A stretch of 64,000 nucleotides of DNA, taken from Orobanche coerulescens. Its lineage: Eukaryota > Streptophyta > Magnoliopsida > Lamiales > Orobanchaceae. Location: positions 98,050,501-98,114,500 of the forward strand of contig CM065815.1 in NCBI GenBank assembly GCA_033398695.1. Direction: 5' to 3'. Both the position numbers and the translations under genes were made by a program. Shown in pieces: positions 32,322 to 42,420 of this stretch; the first letter of the stretch is position 1; each line of letters starts with the position of its first letter. The notes beneath the pieces were generated by a model. The model searched no databases and was not told the origin of the DNA. It saw nothing but the letters and a program-made list of their open reading frames with translations.

Positions 32322-33813
32322 TGTTGGAAAGTAAAACGCAGCGGAAGCGAAGTTTGGGAAAGTTGATAATAGCGTTCTACGCATCTACGAGCATTAGATC
32401 TATTTAGGCATGCTAATTAATTAATTACTAAGACTAACAAGCAATTTAAATATTATTTATTATTTATTAATTAAATATGTTGATTAATTAAAATATCCTA
32501 ATCTAGATCCAAGATCATAGGATATTACCTTTTGAAGCGCGTTGGTTACTTCCTTCTTGATCGCCTTGTATTTCTACCTTCAGACCTTCTAGAGTATGAT
32601 CCGCCTTGAACCAGACGTCGTGTGGGCAACGAACTACCGGATCTTGCTTGGACACCTTATGGATCGGACGAAACAATATGCCTCACAATTCTCGATTTTC
32701 TTTTCTTCAAGTAATTCCGATGTGTAGCAAGAATTAAAGTGTTCTCTCAATTGTGGAATCAAAGACACAAGTCAAGATCCACAATTAAACACTTAGAAGA
32801 AAAATCGAAATTCCTTGTGTATGAAGAAGCATAAAATCGGCCATCAACCATAATGTCCTATTTATAGGCTCTTGGACTACTACTAGGGATCTAGAGGAGG
32901 ATTATGGAAGGACTCTCAATTAATTCATCTTACCTTATTAGGACTCTTCCTAATATATGATGAATTAATTAATATCAACTTAGTCCACTAAAAAGTTTGA
33001 TATTGCACTTCCTACCAATATCCCAAATTACGAAATTGGGCTCCTTATTAAATATATTATTTCTCGTGTTTAAGATATCGAATGTCCATTAATTAATTAT
33101 AAGCTACTGACAGCTTTAATTAATTAATATCTTATCCAAGAGTAGTACCACTCGAACCTTATTATTATATCGGAATTAAATCCACCTGCAGGGTTTAATA
33201 TAATAATCATTATCGAGCTCCTCAAGGGGACATCATCAACCCGCACAAGTCGGGACACGATTTCTAGTATAAATAATAATTGTCGTATAAACAATATTAT
33301 TGCCCAAGATACGAGGCTTATTGAGTCGATCATTTTGACTCTCACCTATGGTAAATCAAAGCAATAATTATTATAAATACACAATTAAATATTATATACT
33401 TAGAATTAAGAAATAATAATTATCCGAGATTTACGTTCTTCTTACAGTCAGTACAGAAGACACTATCTCACCTCGATCCTGTTCAACGTATGCAAATACG
33501 CTAATATATGCTAATAGTCAAGACCAACCATTCTCAAGCATACACTACAACCCTTTATATAATTTTTCTAATAATTATATAGGTTGTGAACTATTATATT
33601 ATTTTATAAGGCACCGATAATGTGATCTTCCGTGTGACACCAACACACCACATTATCTACAATATAAAATAATTAGACATTTCATTTGCATAACCATAAC
33701 GTGAATTAATATGCAAAACATGTGATTAAATGTAATTAATATCCTCATAGGTAGTAAATGGGAAATTAGGTAATACAAGCATAAAGTATGCTTTGCAGTA
33801 TACAATCCTAACA
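32322..33813 (-). mobile_element. Copia B, 3' LTR (1492 bp)
   Basis: On the minus strand it starts TGTTAGGATTG at 33813 and ends CTTTCCAACA at 32322. The partner LTR at 49199-50690 has exactly the same length; I count roughly 20 substitutions between them by eye, so the insertion is recent. A TATA box CTATAAATAGG (minus strand) is at 32868-32879. Confidence 0.93.
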
Positions 33814-33889
33814 ATCTCCCACTTATACTCAAAGCATGCTTTTAAGTATACTACTCTATTACATAGTCTCTCATTTCTCCCACTTATAC
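33814..33889 (-). promoter_or_regulatory. Polypurine tract of copia B, present twice
   Basis: On the minus strand GAGTATAAGTGGGAGAT directly abuts the LTR start (33814-33830). A second copy, GAGTATAAGTGGGAG, lies about 61 bp upstream (33877-33891) next to the pol stop codon. The LTR-proximal copy should be the functional plus-strand primer. Confidence 0.75.
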
Positions 33890-34803
33890 TCAAAGTAATG
33901 ATGCCATACACCGTAATCCCATTCCTTCCACATGTCTTTCAAAAACTTTTGAAAGTAGGCCTTTCGTGAAAGGGTCAGCAAGATTATCTTCCGATGCAAC
34001 CCTAGCTACAACTACGTCTCCTTCCTTCACGAAGTGTCGTATGATGTGGTACTTGCGGTTGATATGTTAACTTGCCTGATGGGCTCGTGGTTCCCTTGAA
34101 TTTGCGACTGCACCAGTATTATCACAATAAAGTGTAATACCCTCTGGCAAATCGGGAATCACATCTAAGTCCTGCAGGAAGTACTTGAGCCACACTGCCT
34201 CCTTGGGCCGCCTCGCAGGCCGCCATGTACTGCTTCCATGGTAGAGTCCGAGATGCATTTCCTTCACACTCCTCCAACTAATGGCTCCACCTCCCGTGCT
34301 AAACACATAACCCGAAGTAGACTTGGACTTTTCTTTGTCCGATGAAAATCGAGTCGTTGTAACCCACCTAAATGTGTCGTCTGATTGATATACAAGCATG
34401 TACTCCTAGTCCTTCTCGTACTTGAGTATGTGCTTGACAAAGAATCCAGTGTCTGTCCCGGCCCGATATCTAGCAGCCATGCCCACTGCATGACAGATAT
34501 CTGGTCTAGTGCAAAGCATAGCATACATGAGACTTCCCACAGCAGATGCATAAGGGACCATCTTCATGTCATTTATCTCCTTTTGTGTCTTAGGACACAT
34601 GTTCTTAGATAGTTGAATTCCATGTCTGTAAGGTAGAAAACCTTTCTTGGAATTCTCCATGCTAAATCTGTCAAAGATCAGTATCGATATAGGATGCCTG
34701 GGATAAGCACAACATCCTTTTCTTCCGATCACGAAAGATCCTGATTCCAAGGATGTGTCCTGCTTCTCCTAGATCCTTCATATCGAACTGCTCAGATAGC
34801 CAT
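33890..34803 (-). pseudogene. pol: Copia B: distal RT and RNase H (split from B pol by C)
   Basis: This is the continuation of the B polyprotein after element C. It starts with WLSEQFDMKDLGEAGHILG at the junction and proceeds through RT-end and RNase H segments (NSKKGFLPYRHGI, YASAVGSLMYAML, CTRPDICHAVG, STSGYVFSTGGGAISWRS, LYCDNTGAVANSREP). It ends with ADPFTKGLL, close to the stop at 33890-33892. At least three frameshifts separate the pieces (near 34690, 34420 and 34070). If C and one ACCCG copy were absent, the codon phase across the junction would match the upstream half exactly. Confidence 0.86.
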
Positions 34804-34808
34804 ACCCG
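34804..34808 (+). repeat. Left target-site duplication of gypsy C
   Basis: ACCCG, repeated at 44872-44876, inside the copia B reverse transcriptase. Confidence 0.92.
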
Positions 34809-37237
34809 TGTAACACCCCAAACTAGGCGGATATTACAGTGCCGTGGACCCCCGACTGGGACCCACCAGGCGAATGAAAATGAATGAATTACACAGGTAA
34901 ATGTAGTACCGAACCACATTACAACATCAATTACTCCGATGAGGAGTTTTATACAACACACCTGTGATGATATCAATACAAGTATATTTTATATGGAGAT
35001 AAAATATACAACAATGAGTGAAATGAATATTCAACTAATGTCTACAAATGGGAATAAATAAAAGAAACATAATGATCGAAAAGACTGGGCCCCTACTAGT
35101 ATCACTGGGACTCTCGCCACCGTGCTCTCCCGTGCCTTAGCCTTGCCATGACACGAAAAAGATCCCCAACGGCCATACGTAACAACAATCCTCAAGGGTT
35201 GAAAATACACAATCATGATATATCTCAAATTATGAATTATCCTGCCGAAACATACGCAATCAAACATGCTATATGAATCGACTATCGACGGCTCAAAGGA
35301 ATGGCGCCACACTACGTCCGGATGGAAATGTGTCCGTGCACAAGCCACCATCACACGTGGTCTCGTGCCTAATCGCCTCACGAAGCAATCGACTCGTGCA
35401 CACCCAATATGAGGCCAACAACCATCACACGACATAATTGTGCCCGACATGAAAATCCTACACATTCCAACCGCACGCCAAGATGACCGGAATGTCACAA
35501 TATGACAAAAGTGACAACGAAAATGAATAATGACTCACCAAGATTAAATGATGGTGAAATGAATGATAGCTCAATGAAATAATCGGAACCGCTGCTCCTT
35601 ATGACTGAAGTGATTAGTTGACAATGACAAGTTTTGATACGGTTAATACAATGATGAATTTGTTACGATTATGAATGAACAACAACAAAAGGAATGAATA
35701 TCCTTTTAACCGAGTAAGAATTAACTTACACAATACCGATGAAGAATGTCCTTCCACGAACAACGTCCTAAATGAAAAGTCGGTCGCTCGAACAACCTTG
35801 AACATCAATAGTTACCAACAACCGATCAATACACGACTCAAATACGATCATAATCGACCCAAACGTCGATACAACAATATCCGAACTCGTAGATGTACTC
35901 TAACGAAAACGTTGAGATACCCGTTGGTTAAAACCAAACCCAAATTATCGAACCAACTCCAAAATGATTGATTCAAACCAGTACAACATTATCAATGACA
36001 TCAATAATCTCATAGAAGTCCACAATTCCAGTTTATAATAACGACAATCGGAAATCCCCAAAATAATCAAGTCAACCCCAAGGGTTCTTGGAATAATTCT
36101 GAAAATAACCATTAAATCCGTAGGAATATATTTATCCAAGTTAGATAATCCATAACTAACATATTCCAATGATAATCCAAGCTTACACGAAGAAATCGGA
36201 AGGAAAACCCCAAAAATCCGAAATTCTAGATCCAAGAGATTAATACCTTTGATTCGATGCGATGAAGATGATGAAATGATAATTAATCCGAAAGATGAGC
36301 TTGAAGATGATGATTGACGATTACACCTCGAAGAATCCTCTCCGAATCGCTCGAATTCGCCCAAAACTACCGAAGGAATGAAATGAGATGAATAATGACG
36401 AACTCTGACTAAACTGTCCAATTTATAGTCAGTCCAGGTTAGCGTGCGCTAGCCCTTGTGCGTAGCGTGCGCTAACGAGTAATTTGGGTAGTCCAGTACC
36501 CACTGTCCGAACACGGTAGCGCGCGCTACGTACCTTCTTGTAGCGTGCGCTACGGTCATACTACTAGCGTGCGCTAAGACCCATTATTAGCGTGCGCTAA
36601 CGAAATATTGATGCCCAGCGCTGGAGTCCAGAAAACTATCTGACCTCTGATCTGACCCCGGTAGCGTGCGCTACAACCATTGTTTAGCGTGCGCTAATTA
36701 TATCGGTTGCGTACGCTAACAACAACACATAGCGTGTGCTATGAAATAATCATGCGATCCAAAGAGCCACCGGACTCAACCCGATCCGTCCTTAGCGCGC
36801 TACACCTCATATTAGCGTGCGCTACTTCAACCCACTAGCGCGCTACTTACCAATCGTAGCGTGCGCTTACTTATAACTCACCGCAGCCCAAGACCTTCGG
36901 ATCGCAATGTGGTAACCTTAGCGTGCGCTAAAGCCGAGTGGTAGCGTGCGCTACCTATACCGAATTAGCGTACGCTAAAAGGAGTATGTAGCGTGCGCTA
37001 CTCCTCACGCATACCGCAACGAAAATGACAATGATGATAAACACGCACGAAACTCCAATCGATTAGTGATGAATGACGATTGATACACGATACAATTACT
37101 CCGAATGATGAATACCATGACTGAATATGAGTGACAAATGATCAATGATGAATGAGATTACCGAGTATCAATTCTTGAATGATAAATACCGAATGATAAT
37201 TCTTGAGTGATAATTATCAATTACAACCGGTATTACA
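34809..37237 (-). mobile_element. Chromovirus C, 3' LTR (2429 bp)
   Basis: On the minus strand it starts TGTAATACC at 37237 and ends GGGGTGTTACA at 34809. It pairs with the 5' LTR at 42421-44871. Between about 35560 and 36750 the two are almost identical. Outside that they differ in dense clusters, mainly at CAG/CTG sites. It contains the TAGCGTGCGCTA array (36440-37000) and a TATA box (minus-strand ACTATAAAT, 36420-36429). A minus-strand frame of about 158 codons at 35945-36421 lies in R-U5 and is not a known protein. Confidence 0.92.
36440..37000 (-). promoter_or_regulatory. U3 motif array, 3' LTR of C
   Basis: About 18 copies of TAGCGTGCGCTA (plus-strand view), matching the array at 44061-44628 copy for copy. 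Several have lost two bases (TAGCGCGCTA near 36792 and 36837). The inverted-repeat spacers at about 36755 and 36880 are scrambled relative to the partner LTR. The array lies directly upstream (element sense) of the TATA box. Confidence 0.82.
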
Positions 37238-37269
37238 TACACCCCCTTAAAAGAGTTTCGTCCTCGAAA
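37238..37269 (-). promoter_or_regulatory. 3' priming region of chromovirus C
   Basis: The minus strand reads TTTCGAGGACGAAACTCTTT and then TAAGGGGGTGTA, directly before the LTR. The block is nearly identical to the one before the LARD LTRs, evidence that the two are related. Confidence 0.75.
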
Positions 37270-37742
37270 CTAAGGGTCAAACAACTCGGGATAACTCTCC
37301 CGCATACCGTCCCTCGGTTTCCCAAGTAGCCTCTTCGACTCCGTGTCTAGACCACCGAATTTTAACCAAAGGAATCGTCTTATTCCTCAACCGCTTGATT
37401 CGCCGCTCTAAAACTCGCATAGACGTTCCTCATATGAATGATCATCGGCGATCTCGATTTCCGAATCAAGTATGTGACTCGGTCGGCAACATACTTCCGC
37501 AAATCGAGAGACATGAAACACATTATGAATTCGGCTCAACGCCGAGGTAAAGCCAATCGATAAGCTAACTCGCCTACTCGATCCAAAATCTCAAACGGTC
37601 CAATGAATCTCGGACTCAACTTCCCCTCTTCCCAAAACGGAAGATACCACGACTGGGATACCTTCACCAACACGTGGTCACCGCCTCGAACTCTAAAGGT
37701 CGATTTACGGTTATCTGCATATGATTTACCGACTCGAGTCAC
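37270..37742 (-). pseudogene. pol: Chromovirus C: integrase C-terminus and chromodomain, frameshifted
   Basis: The segment 37742-37536 shows KSYADNRK, the GDHVLVKVS fold and FIGPFEILDRVGELAYRLALP. It loses frame at 37536, where a CTGG-type site appears to be missing. The chromodomain follows in another frame, with RHGVEEATWET near 37340 and, after an extra base, SYPELFDP before the stop at 37270-37272. E shows the same architecture, so C is also a Tekay/Del-type chromovirus. Confidence 0.8.
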
Positions 37743-38350
37743 AACAAACGACTCCTGATCAAAGCTACCTTCTCACGGGCGGCTATAAGCATATCGGGCT
37801 CGGTGCCGATTGATTCTGATAAGTCGTCCCAACATAACGGAGATCGACAACGACGACCATACAAGGCCTCGTAAGGTGCCATCTTGATCGAAGCATGCCA
37901 ACTGTTATTATACGTGAACTCGATTAATGATAGTTGGGCTTCCCAATCGTCTTTCCAGTCGAGGACGCATGCCCTCAACATGTCCTCTAATGTCTGAATG
38001 GTCCTCTCTGATTGTCCGTCGGACTGAGGGTGAAAAGCGGTACTGAGATTAAGCTGGGTTCCCATAGCACGATGAACTGATTTCCAAAAATGCGACACAA
38101 ATCGTCCGTCACGATCAGAAACGATACTTTTAGGAGTACCGTGAAGTCCGACTATCTCTTTGATGAACAGTTGAGCAAGTCTCTCGGGACCCCACGTCTC
38201 CTTGATATCAAGGAAATGAGCTGATTTAGTTAAGCGGTCCACGATCACCCAGATCGTATTCATGCCACGACGACTCGTAGGCAAACTCGTGATGAAATCC
38301 ATAGAAATGTCTTCCCACTTCCACTCGGGAATAGGAAGGGGTTTCAGCAT
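37739..38350 (-). pseudogene. pol: Chromovirus C: integrase core (open 203 codons)
   Basis: An uninterrupted integrase core. It includes ISMDFITSLP (first Asp), IWVIVDRLTKSAHF, SIVSDRDGRFVSHFW (second Asp), STAFHPQSDGQSERTIQ (Glu) and FTYNNSWHASIKMAPYEALYG. All three catalytic acids are visible. It is flanked by frame breaks on both sides: a TGA separates it from the zinc finger at about 38351-38359, and it runs out of frame at 37739. Confidence 0.88.
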
Positions 38351-38359
38351 ACCCGCCGG

Positions 38360-38710
38360 TCACTGATGTTCAATCTTAACTTGTTGACAGGTTAAGCATC
38401 TCGAAACAAATTCTGCGACTTCTCGCTTCATATTACTCCACCAGTAATTTTGTTTCAAGTCCTTGTACATCTTGCTAGACCCCGGATGCACAGAATAACG
38501 GGTAGCATGAGCTTCTTTCAAAATCGAGTTTTTCAACTCGTCATTCGCTGGTACGCACAACCGATTCTTAAACCTCAAAAGTCCATCCTCGTGGACCATA
38601 AATCCAGGGGCTTTCCCCTGAGCCACATCCTCTCGGATGCGCAACAATGATGGGTCCGAACCCTGATTCTCTCGGATTTCCTCCTCGAGTGACCATGAAA
38701 TCTCTAACAT
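38360..38710 (-). pseudogene. pol: Chromovirus C: integrase H2C2 zinc finger
   Basis: This carries the tether between RNase H and integrase (GLLRFKNRLCVP) and the zinc-binding segment HATRYSVHPG ... CLTCQQVKIEHQ (His, His, Cys, Cys). It continues in frame into the integrase core across the single TGA near 38356. Confidence 0.85.
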
Positions 38711-40130
38711 ACAAAGCCGCTCGAACTCGCCAATCAGACCTCGATCTCGTGTCTAAGGAATTCCCGCCAAGCTCCTTCGAATCGTTAAACGGGCAAGCAT
38801 CCGCTTCCCGAACGGACTTACGACTCAAGGCGTCGGCGACAACGTTCGCCTTGCCCGGTGGTAGAGGATCTCGATATCATAATCTTTGATTAATTCCAAC
38901 CACTGTCTTCGCGCATATTTAACTCCTTCGAGTAAATATATACTTTAAGCTCTTATGATCGGTGAATATCTGTGTAACGCCATAAAGATAATGACGCCAA
39001 ATTTTCAAAGCGAACACCACGGCTAGCTCCGTGTCGTGGGTCGGATAATTAACCTCGTAAGGTCTCAATTGCCGTGAAGCATAGGCAATAACTTTCCTGC
39101 TTCGCATGAGTACACATCCGAGACCCCGTCCGGATGCATCACTATAAACCAAAATCCTTCCGTCCCTCGGCAAGGAGAGTACAGTGCTGACATTAACCGG
39201 CTCTTGAGTTCCTCAAAACTCCGTTGACACGCGTCGGACCACGTGTATTTCTTATCCTTCCGCAAAGGTTCGTTAAGGGTTGAGCGATTCGAGAAAATCC
39301 TCTACAAATCGCCGATAATAACCCGCTAATCCGAGGAAACTTGGATTTCCTTAACGTTCTTCTGAGGTAGCCAATCTCGAATAGCCTCCGTCTTCTCGAG
39401 GGTCGATACGAACTCCGTCTCGATGAAATTACATGTCCGAGAAAAGTCACTGACATCCGAACTCACATTTGGAGAACTTCCCATAAAGTTGTTCTCGTCT
39501 CAACACGCCGAGCACTTGATGAAGGTGAAACTCGTGTTCCTCCCGGCCACGAGAATAAATCAAAATGTCATCGAAGACAACAACAACCGATCCAAAAGTC
39601 GATGAAAACTCGATTCATTAACTCCATGAATACCGCAGTGCATTAGTCAATCCGAACGGCATAACCACAAACTCATAATGACCATAGCGTGTTCGAACGC
39701 CGTCCTCGCGATATCCGACTCGAATCCGCAATCGATGATATCCAGATCTTAAGTCGATCTTGGAAAATACTCAAGCTCCTGAAGTTGATCTAAGAGATCA
39801 TCAATACGGGTAAGGGATACTTATTCTTGATCGTCACCCTATTCAACTCCCGATAATCAATACAAGCGGAATGAACCATCCTTTTTCTTGACAAACAACA
39901 CCGGTGCTCCCCACGGGGACGCACTTTCGGTCGGATATAACCTTTCTCGAACAACTCCTCAAGTTGGTTCTTTAATTCTGCATTTCGGCCGGGCCATCCA
40001 GACGGTGCCTTCGATATCGGGACGTACTGTGCTCCAACTCAATCGTGAATTCCACATCCCTCGTGGAGGCAAACCAGTAACTCGTCTGGAAAACATCGCA
40101 TATTCCTCACCACCGAATATCCGTTAACAT
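38711..40130 (-). pseudogene. pol: Chromovirus C: RT and RNase H, heavily frameshifted
   Basis: The RNase H is readable at 39173-38919 ([42 protein letters not shown]). Upstream, the RT can be followed only in pieces ([38 protein letters not shown]). The catalytic motif at about 39575 reads FDDIL on the minus strand, one residue shorter than the usual F-I-DDIL. Frame breaks are roughly every 100 bases, far denser than in the integrase core 1 kb away. Confidence 0.75.
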
Positions 40131-40220
40131 TATCGATGATTTCTGCTTTTGGCCATATAGCACCAATAACCGACACATCCCCGATTGAGTAACCTTACCG
40201 CTTTCATCAAATTAATGACT

Positions 40221-40766
40221 TTACTGCAATGTGGGATTACCTCCCTGAAACACACATTCGACTCCATCGTCTGAAATGATAGTGACCAAACGCTTTCGGA
40301 CACTAATGATGGCATCATGACGATCCATCCAATCAATACCCAATATGACGTCGTCCCTCGGCAAATCTACTACGATTAGGTCCGCTGGCCATACACGACC
40401 ATGAAACTGAATCGGACAATTCTGAATTTCACGGTTACCGATAATTCGTCTACCATCAGGTAGGCCAATGACATAAGGCTCACAACTAGTAGCACTACCC
40501 AGACGTAGTCTACTCAAACATGACTCGGAAATGAATGAATGAGATGCACTAGTATCAAAAAGGATACACACAGGTTGAGATAGAATATCGAGTGTACCTG
40601 AGATCATTCGGGCCTCGGGATCATCGGTCTTCTTCATCTCATAAATTCGGGGCTTGCCGGCCCCCGAACCGGACGCTCCCGTCTGATAGCTCTTGGCTCC
40701 GCCTTTAGCTCCTGTCGTCTTGAACGACGCCGACCGAGTGGCTTTGATTACGCACCTGAATGACAC
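40221..40766 (-). pseudogene. pol: Chromovirus C: protease
   Basis: Aspartic protease with the catalytic region ILFDTSASHSFISESCL, where the usual DTGA is DTSA, and the flap/second-half segment DDVILGIDWMDRHDA. The upstream linker is rich in Gly/Ser/Lys. It would release Gag and Pol products in the particle. The Gly-to-Ser change next to the catalytic Asp would probably abolish activity. Frame is lost near 40221 before the RT. Confidence 0.85.
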
Positions 40767-40839
40767 GGGGGCTTGAGATGACGCCGGAGTGGGTTTAGAG
40801 TCCCTACGGCAAAACGGGCCCTATGCCCAAGAATCCTGA

Positions 40840-41928
40840 TTATGGCACGTGACGTGATGGCTTCGGACATTTTGTGCTGAAATGACCCTGTTCTTCACAG
40901 TTGAAACAGGTGACGGCTGAACTGGCCGCTCGAGACTGAGATTCCGCGGGTTTAGATGCTAGGGGAGGTCGCTCAGAAAAAGTAGAGCCCGCCCGCGGTT
41001 TTTTGAAGGTGGCCTGACTTCCGTCAGACTGATTACGGTTCTTAGACTTCTTGCCAGCAGATGAAGGTTGCTGCTTAGAAATCTCCTTAACAGTAAGCTC
41101 GTAAGTGAGAGCTTTCTCAATGAACTCGGCCAACGTGGTGCAATTATGATTAAGTAACTGAAGTCTCATACGGGGTTTCAGCCTCTTGCTGAAATACTTG
41201 ATCTTGTCCGCTTCTGAGTGAATGATAGATGAGGCGAACGGAAGAAGTTCCTGAAATTTCTCGGCACTGGCGAGAACATCCGCGTCTGATGAAGGGTCGG
41301 GAGTGAGTAACTCTGACAGCTTGGCCTCTCTGAGTGGGGCCGGATAATACCTCTCCATCATGAGAGTCTTGAATCGATCCCAAGTACATGATCCGCTTTG
41401 TGGGCTTCAACGATAACCACCATGAATGAGCGCTCTTACCGAGATAGTAAGCCGCAATCGAAACTTTATGCCCTTCGTGGCAATCCACCATAGCAAATAA
41501 TTTCTCAAAATGCTCAAGCCAATGAACAATATCCGCCGGCTCGATGAGCCCTCAAAGGTAGGTGGTCGCCGCGAGAGATATCGCTAATGATATTGCTTAC
41601 ACTCCTCTCTTGCCTCCGAGGTGGCGGCGAGGAGCCCGCTGATTTTGATTGACGGAGTTATGCATCGTCTCCATCAACCGAGCCATCTCGGGTCATTTGG
41701 GCCGCCATGCCTCGCATAAATGCGAGTGGGTCAACCCGACACCCTCCGATCGAGCCATGTCCTGCACGACTCCGATAGTGAATGATCGCGCCTGTGTGAG
41801 TGAGTGAGTGGCCACACGCTCGATGAGTTAGCATTATTCCTGGCATTTGCACGTGTATTCGCACGAGTTCTCGGGATTCGGCCCGCTCCACGGCCTCGTC
41901 CTCCACGTCCTCTGCCAGCCCTTTCCAT
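40840..41928 (-). pseudogene. gag: Chromovirus C: Gag, frameshifted
   Basis: The likely start is at 41928 (MERAGRGRGGRGRG), matching the basic Gly/Arg N-terminus of G's Gag. The frame shifts several times (near 41730, 41650-41500 and 41360) and then stays open for 173 codons (41361-40840). That stretch holds the retrotransposon-gag core (MMERYYPAPLREAK, FSKRLKPRMRLQL, LAEFIEKALTYE) and a CCHC knuckle, CFNCEEQGHFSTKC. The broken N-terminal stretch is also the part that contains few CAG/CTG triplets. Confidence 0.82.
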
Positions 41929-41946
41929 ACTGAAGTGGAAAGTCAT

Positions 41947-42405
41947 ATGATGATTATATATCTCGCATGAGTATCACATTATGATTATATTATGAAATGA
42001 TGAAAATGAGCATACGCGCTAAACTACAGCGATTATATGAATGATTAATTGACGTGACATGATTATCTGATGAAGTTACTGAAATGATTATCTTGAATGA
42101 GTTAACAAGATTAATGATTTGATCTTCCTGATCAACAACTGAATAACGAAATGAATTGAGTGATTAATGAGTTAACCTGACCGTCTTGGTCAAAATGACA
42201 ATGATGATTGAGGATTGTTAACTGATGAATTATGAATGAATGATTAATGCCAGAAATTATACCATGGCATTAGAAATCTTACAGTTCTTGGTCTGATTGG
42301 CTCGGCATTTGCACAGGTCACACGTGACGCGAAAGTCCAATGATACTAGTCCGATGACGATGATTTCAAATGAGACATGACTTGGAGGGTAGTATTCAAA
42401 ACCAC
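41947..42405 (-). mobile_element. Chromovirus C leader (non-coding)
   Basis: About 460 bp between primer site and gag, rich in TGAATGA/TGATTAT-type short direct repeats. No reading frame. Confidence 0.6.
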
Positions 42406-42417
42406 GCTCCGATACCA
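42406..42417 (-). promoter_or_regulatory. Primer-binding site of chromovirus C
   Basis: Minus-strand TGGTATCGGAGC, three bases from the LTR. The same variant is used by LARD internal region 1. Confidence 0.85.
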
Positions 42418-42420
42418 ACT

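Noticed and set aside
35945..36421. 158-codon minus-strand frame in the LTR of C (related 129-codon frame at 43653)
   Set aside because: It lies wholly in the LTR, contains a Ser homopolymer-like run from GAT/ATC repeats and is truncated differently in the partner LTR. There is no known LTR protein.
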